Source: Dendrocalamus latiflorus (taxonomy: Eukaryota; Streptophyta; Magnoliopsida; Poales; Poaceae). Taken from it: 64,000 bases of DNA. This document shows, piece after piece, positions 54,770-64,000 of this stretch. Every line of letters starts with the position of its first letter. Position 1 is the stretch's first letter. The DNA is taken from the NCBI GenBank assembly GCA_017311315.1, contig CM029650.1, positions 13,244,538 to 13,308,537 of the forward strand, read 5' to 3'. The notes under the pieces are model-generated. The model was not told where the DNA came from and did no database searches. It worked only from the letters and a program-made list of their open reading frames with translations. The position numbers and the translations under genes were made by a program.

Positions 54770-56712
54770 TCCTCCCCTTCTTGAAAACAAAGCCGTCCTC
54801 GGCTTTTGATAAACTGAAAGTATGGTAACAAAGAAGCCAAGGTGTATGCATGGTATATGTATATGCCATCCGTTTTAACAGTTATTCGTTGTTGCACAAT
54901 TAATGTTATAACACAGCAGCAATCATAAAAGCTCATTGTATTATTAACCCAAAAGTAATCATATATGTTAATGAACAAATCAAAATTTCTCACACAGTAA
55001 TTATCGCAACTTGTTTTGCAAATGTAAGTGAAGCATTTATGCAATTCAAATCTTTGAAGTTGTAAACTTGTTGTGGTGGCACATATAGGCAAAGCTACAA
55101 CTTTTGGAATCAAACAAAGTTTATCCATATAATCAGATTTCAATTGAGCAATAGCAAATTCATCTAGTAAGGGTGAAAATATTTGCAAGTTCTTCCATAC
55201 ATCAATTTCATTATTCAGATTGCCAACGTTAGATGGTTCAATAAGAGAAGAACACATAGGCATTGAATGATCACTAAAATTTATTTTTCTTTCATAATGA
55301 ACAAGATTGAGCATACAAGAGTTGTTGTTCAAAACAACAAGCTGCAATTCATCCATGTGGTCACAAGTTATGCATATTCGATATACAAGAAATTGATTTC
55401 CTACACCATAATCTCCAATCAAATTAAACTTATACCCAGGGGTGTAGGCACTAAACAAGAATTTTGAACATGTAAGTTCAGCAACTTTCTCCAAAGCATG
55501 TGACAATTTCATAGGAAGATCCAACATGATGTAACACAATGAATTGGCAGGAGAAATTCTAGTTAAAACTTCTTTATGTCTAACCAAAGCCACATGATCA
55601 TTGTATGTGATTAATTCGTCACATGAATCACTCAAAACAACAGGCAATTCAATTATTTTTTGACAAGGTGCACTAAACTCATTCTCAATACTCAAATCAA
55701 TGCAGTGTAAATTCTCTACTTGAAATATGGGCGTGTCAGAATTGTTTTCCACTAAGTTTTGCTCTAAAATAGCATGAACAGTACATAATTGTTGTTCTTC
55801 ACAAGCATACTCACCGTGAGTGATGATAGCACCATGATCTTTATCTTTTTGGCTCCCCTCAGATGATGTAGGTACATCCATCTCCTCATCTTCCTTCTCA
55901 AGTAATGGAGTTGGTAGCTCAAGTAACTCATTCTTCTCTTCAGCATGGTTTTCAACTTGCTGCAAATTGTTAGTTACAGAAAAAGGCAGAACCACAGGTT
56001 TGCTCTCATGTGTCCTATTATCAACTATTCTCAATTCTTTCTCAATTTGACTTTCAACCTTACAAGCAAGTATAAACAAATCATAGAGATAATTATATTC
56101 TTTGTGGACGAGAATGTTCTTAATTTCTTGATTAAGCCCACCTAAGAATCTATTCTCTATACCTTCTACATGTTCCTCTAAATCACAACGCAACAAAAGA
56201 GCTTTCAATTCTTCATAGTATTCACTTACAGTTTTCCTACCTTGTTCTAAACGTTGCAATCTTGTTAACAAGTCACGTGAATAATATGAAGGAACAAATG
56301 TAGATCTCATGATTCGTTTCAAAGCATTCCAAGTTTTAGGTACATGTGGTAGTCTACATTGTTTCCTCCACCAAAATAATGCGAAATCAGTGAATTCACT
56401 AGTAGCAGCCCTAACTCTTTTATCATCAGGAAAATCATAGCACAGAAAATTTTGATCTAATTGTATTTCCCATTCAAGATAAGCTTCAGGGTCATATCTA
56501 CCAGCAAGTGGAGGAATTGTAAACTTGGCATCATCATCACATACCTCTCTTGTTAACCTACCTGTACCTTGTCGATTATGTCGAAGTCGACAACGGTCGC
56601 GATCATTGGAGCCCTCAATTCTGTTGTTGATGGTGGTGAGGGTCTTATTAATACGATCCAACAAGTTGTTGGTCTCACAAAAATTGCTACAATGTGATCT
56701 TGAACCTGTCAT
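54211..56712 (-). CDS. gag: Intact 833-residue gag plus conserved unknown segment, element D
   Basis: It starts at the ATG at 56712 (MTGSRSHC). It has the same layout as the product of element C with a handful of substitutions (for example KTDGIYIY where C has KTDDIYIY). It ends 22 residues earlier, at AAMVQV, within the LTR. The gag core, acidic linker, unknown segment and two tail copies are all in one frame. It has no zinc knuckle and no pol. The near identity to C reflects unit duplication and is not independent evidence of selection. Confidence 0.85.
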   Translation of the reverse strand: MTGSRSHCSNFCETNNLLDRINKTLTTINNRIEGSNDRDRCRLRHNRQGTGRLTREVCDDDAKFTIPPLAGRYDPEAYLEWEIQLDQNFLCYDFPDDKRVRAATSEFTDFALFWWRKQCRLPHVPKTWNALKRIMRSTFVPSYYSRDLLTRLQRLEQGRKTVSEYYEELKALLLRCDLEEHVEGIENRFLGGLNQEIKNILVHKEYNYLYDLFILACKVESQIEKELRIVDNRTHESKPVVLPFSVTNNLQQVENHAEEKNELLELPTPLLEKEDEEMDVPTSSEGSQKDKDHGAIITHGEYACEEQQLCTVHAILEQNLVENNSDTPIFQVENLHCIDLSIENEFSAPCQKIIELPVVLSDSCDELITYNDHVALVRHKEVLTRISPANSLCYIMLDLPMKLSHALEKVAELTCSKFLFSAYTPGYKFNLIGDYGVGNQFLVYRICITCDHMDELQLVVLNNNSCMLNLVHYERKINFSDHSMPMCSSLIEPSNVGNLNNEIDVWKNLQIFSPLLDEFAIAQLKSDYMDKLCLIPKVVALPICATTTSLQLQRFELHKCFTYICKTSCDNYCVRNFDLFINIYDYFWVNNTMSFYDCCCVITLIVQQRITVKTDGIYIYHAYTLASLLPYFQFIKSRGRLCFQEGEDDEDTTPMDTTIFAMLVVPITRAPTHHLNYKVSSLQKGFTLRDKEHMILHNESLLRLLLCTEIYDEDHAIREATHMLKPRTVFYQEGEDDVTTPQTHTTIAPNIKIELKVNSFLQPSYVTENRPLPNASDLIVLRNLGKDEGKGHGVLDMHGRNNGGHHVTLGPSKHEFELDTFWNQTRTAAMVQV

Positions 56713-57812
56713 GGTTAGTAGAAAACAAGGAAATACACAAGAATTATGTAAGTCCCTATAAACTACTAGGGGGTGGAGCTTCACAAGTCACACATCTCTC
56801 AAACTCTTACCAAGCTCTTACAAGTTCTTACCAATGCAAAACAGGTGGTGTAACCGGTGGCTGGTTCGTGATAACTTGACTCAAGTGATGTGTATAGCGA
56901 TTGCAAGGGTCGGTTCGACGTGATCTGCTCGGTTAGTAAAAGGTGTAGCTTGGAAGGCTAGATATGTAGCAATGGAGAACAATCAATTAATTTCAGAAAT
57001 TGCACAGAATTGAATTATAGTTCGTATCTAGCACTTAGCCTATGTTGCTGATCAAACAAGGATAGGAGAAGGCCAAAACAAGTGTGTAACAATGTATAGG
57101 AGTGATGAGCACAAGATAATTCAATAGAATGCAATCTGGAATTGAAAAGCACAAGGATTGACCCAATTCTGAGAAAGCAGATTTCTGCCCACCGGACAGC
57201 ACGTCGGTATTTTGGCCGTAACATTTTGTCAGTTGCCTTTTTTTCAATGATTCTTTTTTTCTGTGTTTTCTGACGGCTTTTTCTACAACTTTTGTTTTGG
57301 GCCATATTCTAGAAACCGACAGATAAAATCGCACAAAAATCACAAGCGCAGACTGTTACAGATTCAGTCCGGAAATTTGGGACAACTTGCACCGCAGATA
57401 TCTTTTAACTGCCTTAATGGAATGAAACGAAATTTTAGGAGCAGTTAGATAAGGAAGCTGTAGGTCTAGTGGCGGTGGTTTCACTCAAAAAAGATATCGG
57501 AAACAAAAGATATGGCGTTTTTGGTGGCGGCTGCAGAGAAAGGACAGATCAGCCGAAATTGGAAATTAGGGTTTGGGGTGGGGATTTTTTTTGTTGGGAT
57601 TTTTTTATGGAATCAAGGATATGACCAGCAACTAGACAAAGCTAAAACGGACACAAATTCAATTTAGCAAACCAAAACTAACAGATTGAAAGGCACAACG
57701 GGGTTTGGACAGCGGAAATTAACTCTTTTTGTGGGGCAATTTTTCTGGACTATGGGAAATAAAAATCAATCTACTAACTAGGGATACAAAAAATTCCTAC
57801 CGGTCAACTGAA
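56713..57812 (-). other. Leader of element D
   Basis: Non-coding leader, collinear with that of C. Confidence 0.75.
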
Positions 57813-57824
57813 GCTTTGATACCA
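57813..57824 (-). other. Damaged primer binding site, element D
   Basis: GCTTTGATACCA on plus, one change from the intact site; it shares the first of the two changes seen in C. Confidence 0.8.
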
Positions 57825-57826
57825 CT

Positions 57827-59212
57827 TAATGAGGCGATGGTGTCCCGATCTTCCGATAGGATGATAACTATCGATTTTGGCGGAGGTGACCCTTGCGATC
57901 CGACTACAACCGAACGACGTCGCTTGCGCCTTAGCAATCGCTGAACCACACTCCAAGTTGTTATCAACCGTGCCAAGAACGCGGTTGACCTGACCACGAA
58001 GGTCTATTCCTGCATGCAATCGAAGAACACGCAAGAACAAGATAACAAGCAATCTGAAATTGCAAATATTGATATGAAGATCAAAAGGTGGGATTCCGAA
58101 GGCTGTCTTGACAGGTGGTCGTCCGACACAACTGAAGAACAGAAGTTTGCATAATAGCTAAACCTAAACTCAACGAAATCCAAGTCTTAGCAACGAAGGC
58201 GGCGGCTCCTTTATAGGAGAACAACCAGGAGGGGCGTCCAAAGTGCATGCTCTAGGGTTACAAGGCCCATGGGCCCAATTGGTGGTGGCGCAGCACCCTT
58301 TTGACTCGGACTCAAAAACCAACGTGGATTGTTTTTATGATTGCAGCCGGCTCATATGGAATTTGAAGATGAGGTTGGATCCGTTGGAAAGTATACTTCA
58401 TAAGCTTTCCATGAAGTACAAGAACGTCCCAAACGGAGTCCGTATGAGAAAGTTACGTTCGTTTCAACTTGCACCATTGCAGCAGTCCGAATCTGATTCT
58501 AGTACGTGACCAACACGGACTCTTTTGATAATTGCGGCTGTCTCGGATAGAATTTGAAGATGGGGTTGAATCCTTTAGACAGTAGACTTGATAAGCTTTC
58601 CATGAAGTCCAAGAACGTCCCAAACGGAGTCCGTATGAGAAAGTTACGTCCGTTTAAACTTGCACCATTGCAGCAGTCCGAGTCTGATTCCAAAACGTGT
58701 CCAACTCGAATTCGTGCTTGCTTGGTCCCAAAGTGACGTGATGACCTCCATTATTCCTTCCATGCATGTCCAGGACTCCATGTCCCTTTCCTTCATCCTT
58801 TCCCAAATTCCTAAGCACAATTAAATCACTTGCATTAGGTAGCGGTCTATTCTCAGTAACATATGAAGGCTGAAGAAACGAATTCACCTTTAGTTCAATC
58901 TTGATATTGGGCGCGATTGTCGTATGTGTTTGTGGCGTGGTCACATCATCCTCCCCTTCTTGATAGAAAACCGTCCTCGGTTTTAGCATATGTGTAGCCT
59001 CACGTATTGCATGATCTTCATCATAAATCTCGGTACATAATAACAAACGCAACAAACTCTCATTATGTAATATCATACGTTCTTTATCACACAAAGTAAA
59101 ACCTTTTTGAAACGAGCTCACCTTATAATTTAAGTGATGCGTAGGAGCTCTTGTAATTGGAACAACAAGCATAGCAAATATGGTTGTATCCATAGGGGTC
59201 GTGTCCTCATCA
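57827..59212 (-). repeat. LTR shared by D (5') and E (3'), 1386 bp
   Basis: It starts TAATGAGG like the LTR at 53383, another sign that the two were copied together as DNA. It ends GTCCTCATCA next to the purine tract of E. Confidence 0.92.
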
Positions 59213-61123
59213 TCCTCCCCTTCTTGAAAACAAAGCCGTCCTCGGCTTTTGATAAACTGAAAGTATGGTAACAAAGAAGCCAAGGTGTATGCATGGTATA
59301 TGTATATGTCATCCGTTTTAACAGTTCTTCGTTGTTGCACAATTAATGTTATAACACAGCAGCAATCATAAAAGCTCATTGTATTATTAACCCAAAAGTA
59401 ATCATATATGTTAATGAACAAATCAAAATTTCTCACACAGTAATTATCGCAACTTGTTTTGCAAATGTAAGTGAAGCATTTATGCAATTCAAATCTTTGA
59501 AGTTGTAAACTTGTTGTGGTGGCACATATAGGCAAAGCTACAACTTTTGGAATCAAACAAAGTTTATCCATATAATCAGATTTCAATTGAGCAATAGCAA
59601 ATTCATCTAGTAAGGGTGAAAATATTTGCAAGTTCTTCCATACATCAATTTCATTATTCAGATTGCCAATGTTAGATGGTTCAATAAGAGAAGAACACAT
59701 AGGCATTGAATGATCACTAAAATTTATTTTTCTTTCATAATGAACAAGATTGAGCATACAAGAGTTGTTGTTCAAAACAACAAGCTGCAATTCATCCATG
59801 TGGTCACAAGTTATGCATATTCGATATACAAGAAATTGATTTCCTACACCATAATCTCCAATCAAATTAAACTTATACCCAGGGGTGTAGGCACTAAACA
59901 AGAATTTTGAACATGTAAGTTCAGAAACTTTCTCCAAAGCATGTGACAATTTCATAGGAAGATCCAACATGATGTAACACAATGAATTGGCAGGAGAAAT
60001 TCTAGTTAAAACTTCTTTATGTCTAACCAAAGCCACATGATCATTGTATGTGATTAATTCATCACATGAATCACTCAAAACAGTAGGCAATTCAATTATT
60101 TTTTGACAAGGTGCACTAAACTCATTCTCAATACTCAAATCAATGCAGTGTGAATTCTCTACTTGAAATATGGGCATGTCAGAATTGTTTTCCACTAAGT
60201 TTTGCTCTAAAATAGCATGAACGGTGCATAATTGTTGTTCTTCACAAGCATACTCACCGTGAGTGATGATAGCACCATGATCTTTACCTTTTTGGCTCCC
60301 CTCAGATGATGTAGGTGCATCCATCTCCTCATCTTCTTCTCAACGAATGGATTGGTTCAATCAACTCATCTCTTTTGACATGGTTTCAACTTGCTGCAAG
60401 TTTTCACAGAAAAAGGCACAACACAGGTTTGCTCTCATGTTTCTATTATCAACACTCTCAATTCTTCTCAATCTGACTTTCAACCTTACAAGCAAGTATA
60501 AACAAATCATAGAGAGAATTATATTCTTTGTGAATGAGAATGTCTTAATTTCTTGATTAAGCCACCTAAGAATCTATTCTCTGTAGCTTCACATGTTCCT
60601 CTAAATCACAACGCAACAAAAGAGCTTTCAATTCTTCATAGTATTCACTTACAGTTTCCTACCTTGTTCTAAACGTTGCAATCTTTAACAAGTCACGTGA
60701 ATAATATGAAGGAACAAATGTAGATCTCATCGTTTCAAACATTCCAAGTTTTAGGTACATGTGGTAGTCTACATTGTTTCCTCCACCAAAATAATGCGAA
60801 ATCAGTGAATTCACTAGTAGCAGCCCTAACTCTTTTATCATCAGGAAAATCATAGCACAGAAAATTTGATCTAATTGTATTTCCCATCAAGATAAGCTTC
60901 AGGGTCATATCTACCAGCAAATGGCGGAATTGTAAACTTGGCATCATCATCACATACCTCTCTTGTTAACCTACCTGTGCCTTGTCGATTTTGTCGAAGT
61001 CGACAACGGTCGATCATTGGATCCCTCAATTCTGTTGTTGATGGTGGTGAGGGTCTTATTAATACGATCCAACAAGTTGTTGGTCTCACAAAAATTGCTA
61101 CAATGTGATCTTGAACCTGTCAT
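58654..61123 (-). pseudogene. gag: gag (broken) plus conserved unknown segment (open), element E
   Basis: The start position is the ATG at 61123 (MTGSRSHC). The gag part (61123-60340) is broken by many 1-3 base deletions relative to C and D; pieces such as DDDAKFTIPPFAGRYDPEAY (two frames) and ALFWWRKQCRLP can still be recognised. From 60324 a single frame of 556 codons runs through the acidic linker, the whole unknown segment and both tail copies to 58654. The unknown segment is as well preserved as in the other copies. Confidence 0.82.
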
Positions 61124-62195
61124 GGTTAGTAGAAAACAAGGAAATACACTAGAATTATGTAAGTCCCTATAAACTACTAGGAGGTGGAGCTTCACAAGTC
61201 ACACATCTCTCGAACTCTTACCAAGCTCTTACAAGTTCTTACCAATGCAAAACAGGTGGTGCAACGGTGGCTGGTTCGTGATAACTTAACTCAAGTGATG
61301 AGTATAGCGATTGCAAGGTACAGCGAGACCTGTTCGGTAGTAAAAGTGGAGCTTGGATAGGCTATGTATTTTGTAGCAAAGGAAAACAATCAATTAATTT
61401 CAGAAATTGCACAGAATTGAATTATAGTTCGTATCTAGCACTTAGCCTATGTTGCTGATCAACCAAGATGGAAGAAGGCAAAAATGTGTATGGCAATGTA
61501 TGGGAGTGGATACAAGATAATTCAATCGAATGCAATCTGGAATTGAAAGCACAAGGATTGTTCCAAAACTTGGAAACTGAAGATTTCTGTCCACTGGACA
61601 GCACGTCGGTATTTCGGCCGTAACTTTTTGTCAGTTGCCTTTTTTTCAATGATTCTTTTTTTCTGTTTTCTGACGGCTTTTTCTACAACTTTGTTTTTGG
61701 GCCAAGGTCTGGAAACCGACGAAAAATTCGCACAAAATTCACAAGCCGACTGTTGCAGATTCAATCTGGAATTTTGGGTCAACTTGCACCGCAGATATCT
61801 CTTAACTGCCTTGCTGGAATGACGTGAAATTTTACAGATAGATGGAATGAATCTAATGGCGGTGGTCTCACTCAAAAATAATCTCGGAATCAAAAGATAT
61901 GGCGTTTTTGGTGGCGGCTGCAGAGAAAGGACAGATCAGCCGAAATTGGAATTAGGGTTTGGGGTGGGGGAATTTTTTTTTTTGGATTTTTTTGGAACAA
62001 AGATATGACCAGCAACTAGACAAAGCTAAAACGGACACAAATTCAATTTAGCAAACCAAAACTAACAGATTGAAAGCACAACGGGGTTTGGACAGCGGAA
62101 ATTAACTCTTTTTGTGGGGCAATTTTTCTGGACTATGGGAAATAAAAATCAATCTACTAACTAGGGATACAAGAAATTCCTACCGGTCAACTGAA
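61124..62195 (-). other. Leader of element E
   Basis: It is closer in wording to the leader of A than to those of C and D (for example ccactggacagcacgtcgg near 61590), with short deletions. Confidence 0.7.
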
Positions 62196-62207
62196 GCTCT
62201 GATACCA
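62196..62207 (-). other. Primer binding site (iMet type), element E
   Basis: GCTCTGATACCA, intact, 2 bases from the LTR end TGATGAGG at 62210. Confidence 0.93.
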
Positions 62208-62209
62208 CT

Positions 62210-63329
62210 TGATGAGGCGATGGTCCCGATCTTCCGATAGGATGATAACTATCGATTTTGGCGGAGGTGACCCTTGCGATCCGACTACAACCGAACGACG
62301 TCGCTTGCGCCTTAGCAATCGCTGAACCACACTCCAAGTTGTTATCAACCGTGCCAAGAACGCGGTTGACCTGACCACGAAGGTCTATTCCTGCATGCAA
62401 CCGAAGAACACGCAAGAACAAGATAACAAGCAATCTGAAATTGCAAATATTGATATGAAGATCAAAAGGTGGGATTCCGAAGGCTGTCTTGACAGGTGGT
62501 CGTCCGACACAACTGAAGAACAGAAGTTTGCATAATAGCTAAACCTAAACTCAACAAAATCCAAGTCCTAACAAGGGAGGCGGCGGCTCCTTTATAGGGA
62601 GAACAACCAGGAGGGGCGTCCAAAGTGCATGCTCTAGGGTTACAAGGCCCATGGGCCCAATTGGTGGTGGCGCAGCACCCTTTTGACTCGGACTCAAAAA
62701 CCAACGTGGATTGTTTTGATGATTGCAGCCGGCTCGGATGGAATTTGAAGATGAGGTTGGATCCGTTGGAAAGTAGACTTCATAAGCTTTCCATGAAGTA
62801 CAAGAACGTCCCAAACGGAGTCCGTATGAGAAAGTTACGTTCGTTTCAACTTGCACCATTGCAGCAGTCCGAATCTGATTCCAGTACGTGACCAACACGG
62901 ACTCTTTTGATGATTGCGGCTGTCTCGGATAGAATTTGAAGATGGGGTTGAATCCTTTAGAAAGTAGACTTGATAAGCTTTCCATCAAGTCCAAGAACGT
63001 CCAAACGGAGTCCGTATGAGAAAGTTACGTCCGTTTAAACTTGCACCATTGCAGCAGTCCGAGTCTGATTCCAAAACGTGTCCAACTCGAATTCGTGCTT
63101 GACTTGGTCCAAAGTGACGTGGTGACCTCCATTATTCCTTCCATGCATGTCCAGGACTCCATGTCCCTTTCCTTCATCCTTTCCCAAATTCCTAAGCACA
63201 ATTAAATCACTTGCATTAGGTAGCGGTCTATTCTCAGTAACATATGAAGGCTGAAGAAACGAATTCACCTTTAGTTCAATCTTGATATTGGGCGCGATTG
63301 TCGTATGTGTTTGTGGCGTGGTCACATCA
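62210..63329 (-). repeat. 5' LTR of element E (1120 bp, short form)
   Basis: The outer end is GGTCACATCA at 63329, corresponding to the second LTR start TGATGTGACC on minus; the 264 bp present in the long form are absent. It is followed by gaagt, the partner of acttc at 37209-37213. Two repeats of about 190 bp are present, with several single-base deletions. Confidence 0.92.
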
Positions 63330-63811
63330 GAAGTGCTATTTACTTATTGTATTAAATTCAGATGTTTTCATCTACTTATTATATTTAAATGTCAATTTTG
63401 CTTTACACACAAATAACCATATTAAGCCTTCCTTTGATATTATCACTGAATGTATAACACTATTATTGGTGTAACTTGCGAAGTAATTTTTGTACTCACC
63501 CTTTCTTAAATTTTGTTGCTAAGAGAAGGATTGCTTTGACTTCTATGAGGATCTAGAGGAGTAGGTCGTGTCCCAATTATTTGCCTGTGAGCAGACTGGA
63601 TGGGCTTCTTCCGCTTCAGTTTTTTTCGCTACTTATATTAAATTTTGGCCTATGGGCCATTGATGTAAACTTTGTCCTTACGGCCCATATTTGGTTAATT
63701 ATGAATGTCATTATGGTTGATATTTAACTTTATTGTCCACTTGTGCACTAGCTAATCCTGGACTCGTGCAGTTTGCACAAAGGATCTGGAGGTGTTATTC
63801 CGGGCCTGATA
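63330..63811 (+). repeat. 3' part of an old Ty3/gypsy LTR (Tekay/Del-like)
   Basis: AT-rich sequence with ggatctagaggagtaggtcg and gggcttcttccgcttcag phrases reminiscent of Del/Tekay U5 regions. It ends near cgggcctgata just before a primer site. Its left part is cut off by the array at 63329. It may be the host LTR into which F and the pol-less array were inserted. Confidence 0.5.
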
Positions 63812-63815
63812 GAGA

Positions 63816-63827
63816 TGGTATTAGAGC
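63816..63827 (+). other. Degenerate primer binding site (iMet type)
   Basis: TGGTATTAGAGC, one change from TGGTATCAGAGC, 4 bases after the LTR-like end, in plus orientation. Confidence 0.6.
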
Positions 63828-64000
63828 CATGACAACTATAGGATGTGGTCATTGGTAGAATAGAATGGTCAAACCCTAAGGACTTATTTTAAATAACTAG
63901 TAATTTCAAAACATTTGCTTACCCTTACGTCTTAATCTTTGCTTACCCTTAACTCTCAATCCTTCCTCATCTTTATGTCATTACTTGAAATCCTATTTCC
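63828..64000 (+). other. Leader of the right-edge element
   Basis: Non-coding so far; it runs off the window. Confidence 0.4.

Larger units (their letters stand above)
48748..63329 (-). mobile_element. Tandem array of pol-less elements C, D and E sharing LTRs
   Basis: The order along the plus strand is LTR, C internal, LTR, D internal, LTR, E internal, LTR, all in minus orientation: 48748-50325, 53383-54769, 57827-59212 and 62210-63329 are the LTRs. Units 50326-54769 and 54770-59212 are 4444 and 4443 bp and differ at only about twenty places by eye. The outer flanks are tagtc (48743-48747) and gaagt (63330-63334), which do not match each other but match the flanks of A and B. Confidence 0.93.

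Noticed and set aside
1..64000. CRISPR arrays, bacterial operons, tRNA or rRNA genes
   Set aside because: None of the required patterns were seen; regular repeats are all LTR-derived, and the only tRNA-like matches are 12-base primer binding sites.

Overview
The window reads as repeat-dense heterochromatin of a plant, most likely a grass (Poaceae). Almost every base that can be assigned belongs to nested Ty3/gypsy LTR retrotransposons. The one trace of an ordinary gene is a broken terpene synthase fragment at 8.57-9.48 kb. No tRNA, rRNA, CRISPR array or intact host gene was found. Most of the retroelements look like the CRM (centromeric retrotransposon) branch of chromoviruses: iMet-type primer binding site, LTR ends TGATG...CATCA, and a coding region that runs through the polypurine tract (encoding EGEDDED) into the 3' LTR, where it ends in a PITRARA-type motif. 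A centromeric or pericentromeric origin is therefore plausible, but it is an inference.

Layout. 1-5000: minus-strand CRM-like element H (RT, protease, gag, leader, 5' LTR), running off the left edge. 5001-9650: old AT-rich and C-rich relics, a solo LTR (6669-7411) and the terpene synthase pseudogene. 9650-13771: decayed minus-strand Tekay/Del-like element K. 13772 to about 27850: minus-strand autonomous CRM-like element I, cut by a solo LTR (15836-17224), a second solo LTR (18039-23638) that itself carries complete element J (18738-23377), and an end-trimmed LTR (24797-25832). 28036-37208: two fused plus-strand pol-less elements, A and B. 37209-48747: Tat-lineage element F with pol-less element G (39824-45202) inside it at a perfect target-site duplication. 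48748-63329: a minus-strand array of three pol-less elements (C, D, E) joined by shared LTRs. 63330-64000: the end of an old plus-strand LTR with its primer binding site.

The most interesting content is the pol-less family (A-E, G, J). These elements keep the CRM-type primer site, purine tract, LTR ends and integrase-tail motif but carry no protease, RT, RNase H or integrase. They encode a gag joined to a conserved cysteine-rich segment of about 290 residues that I do not recognise. Different members join unrelated gag modules to the same downstream part. They also carry two purine tracts 264 bp apart, and both have served as LTR starts: long LTRs (about 1.2-1.4 kb) and short LTRs (about 0.9-1.1 kb) are each confirmed by target-site duplications.

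The flanking duplications are swapped between the two large arrays: gacta at the left of A matches the end of C, and acttc at the right of B matches the end of E, in opposite orientation. The simplest reading is that an inversion by recombination between inverted arrays flipped the F+G segment. The autonomous elements H and I share the priming signals and could once have supplied enzymes in trans, but both copies here are broken.
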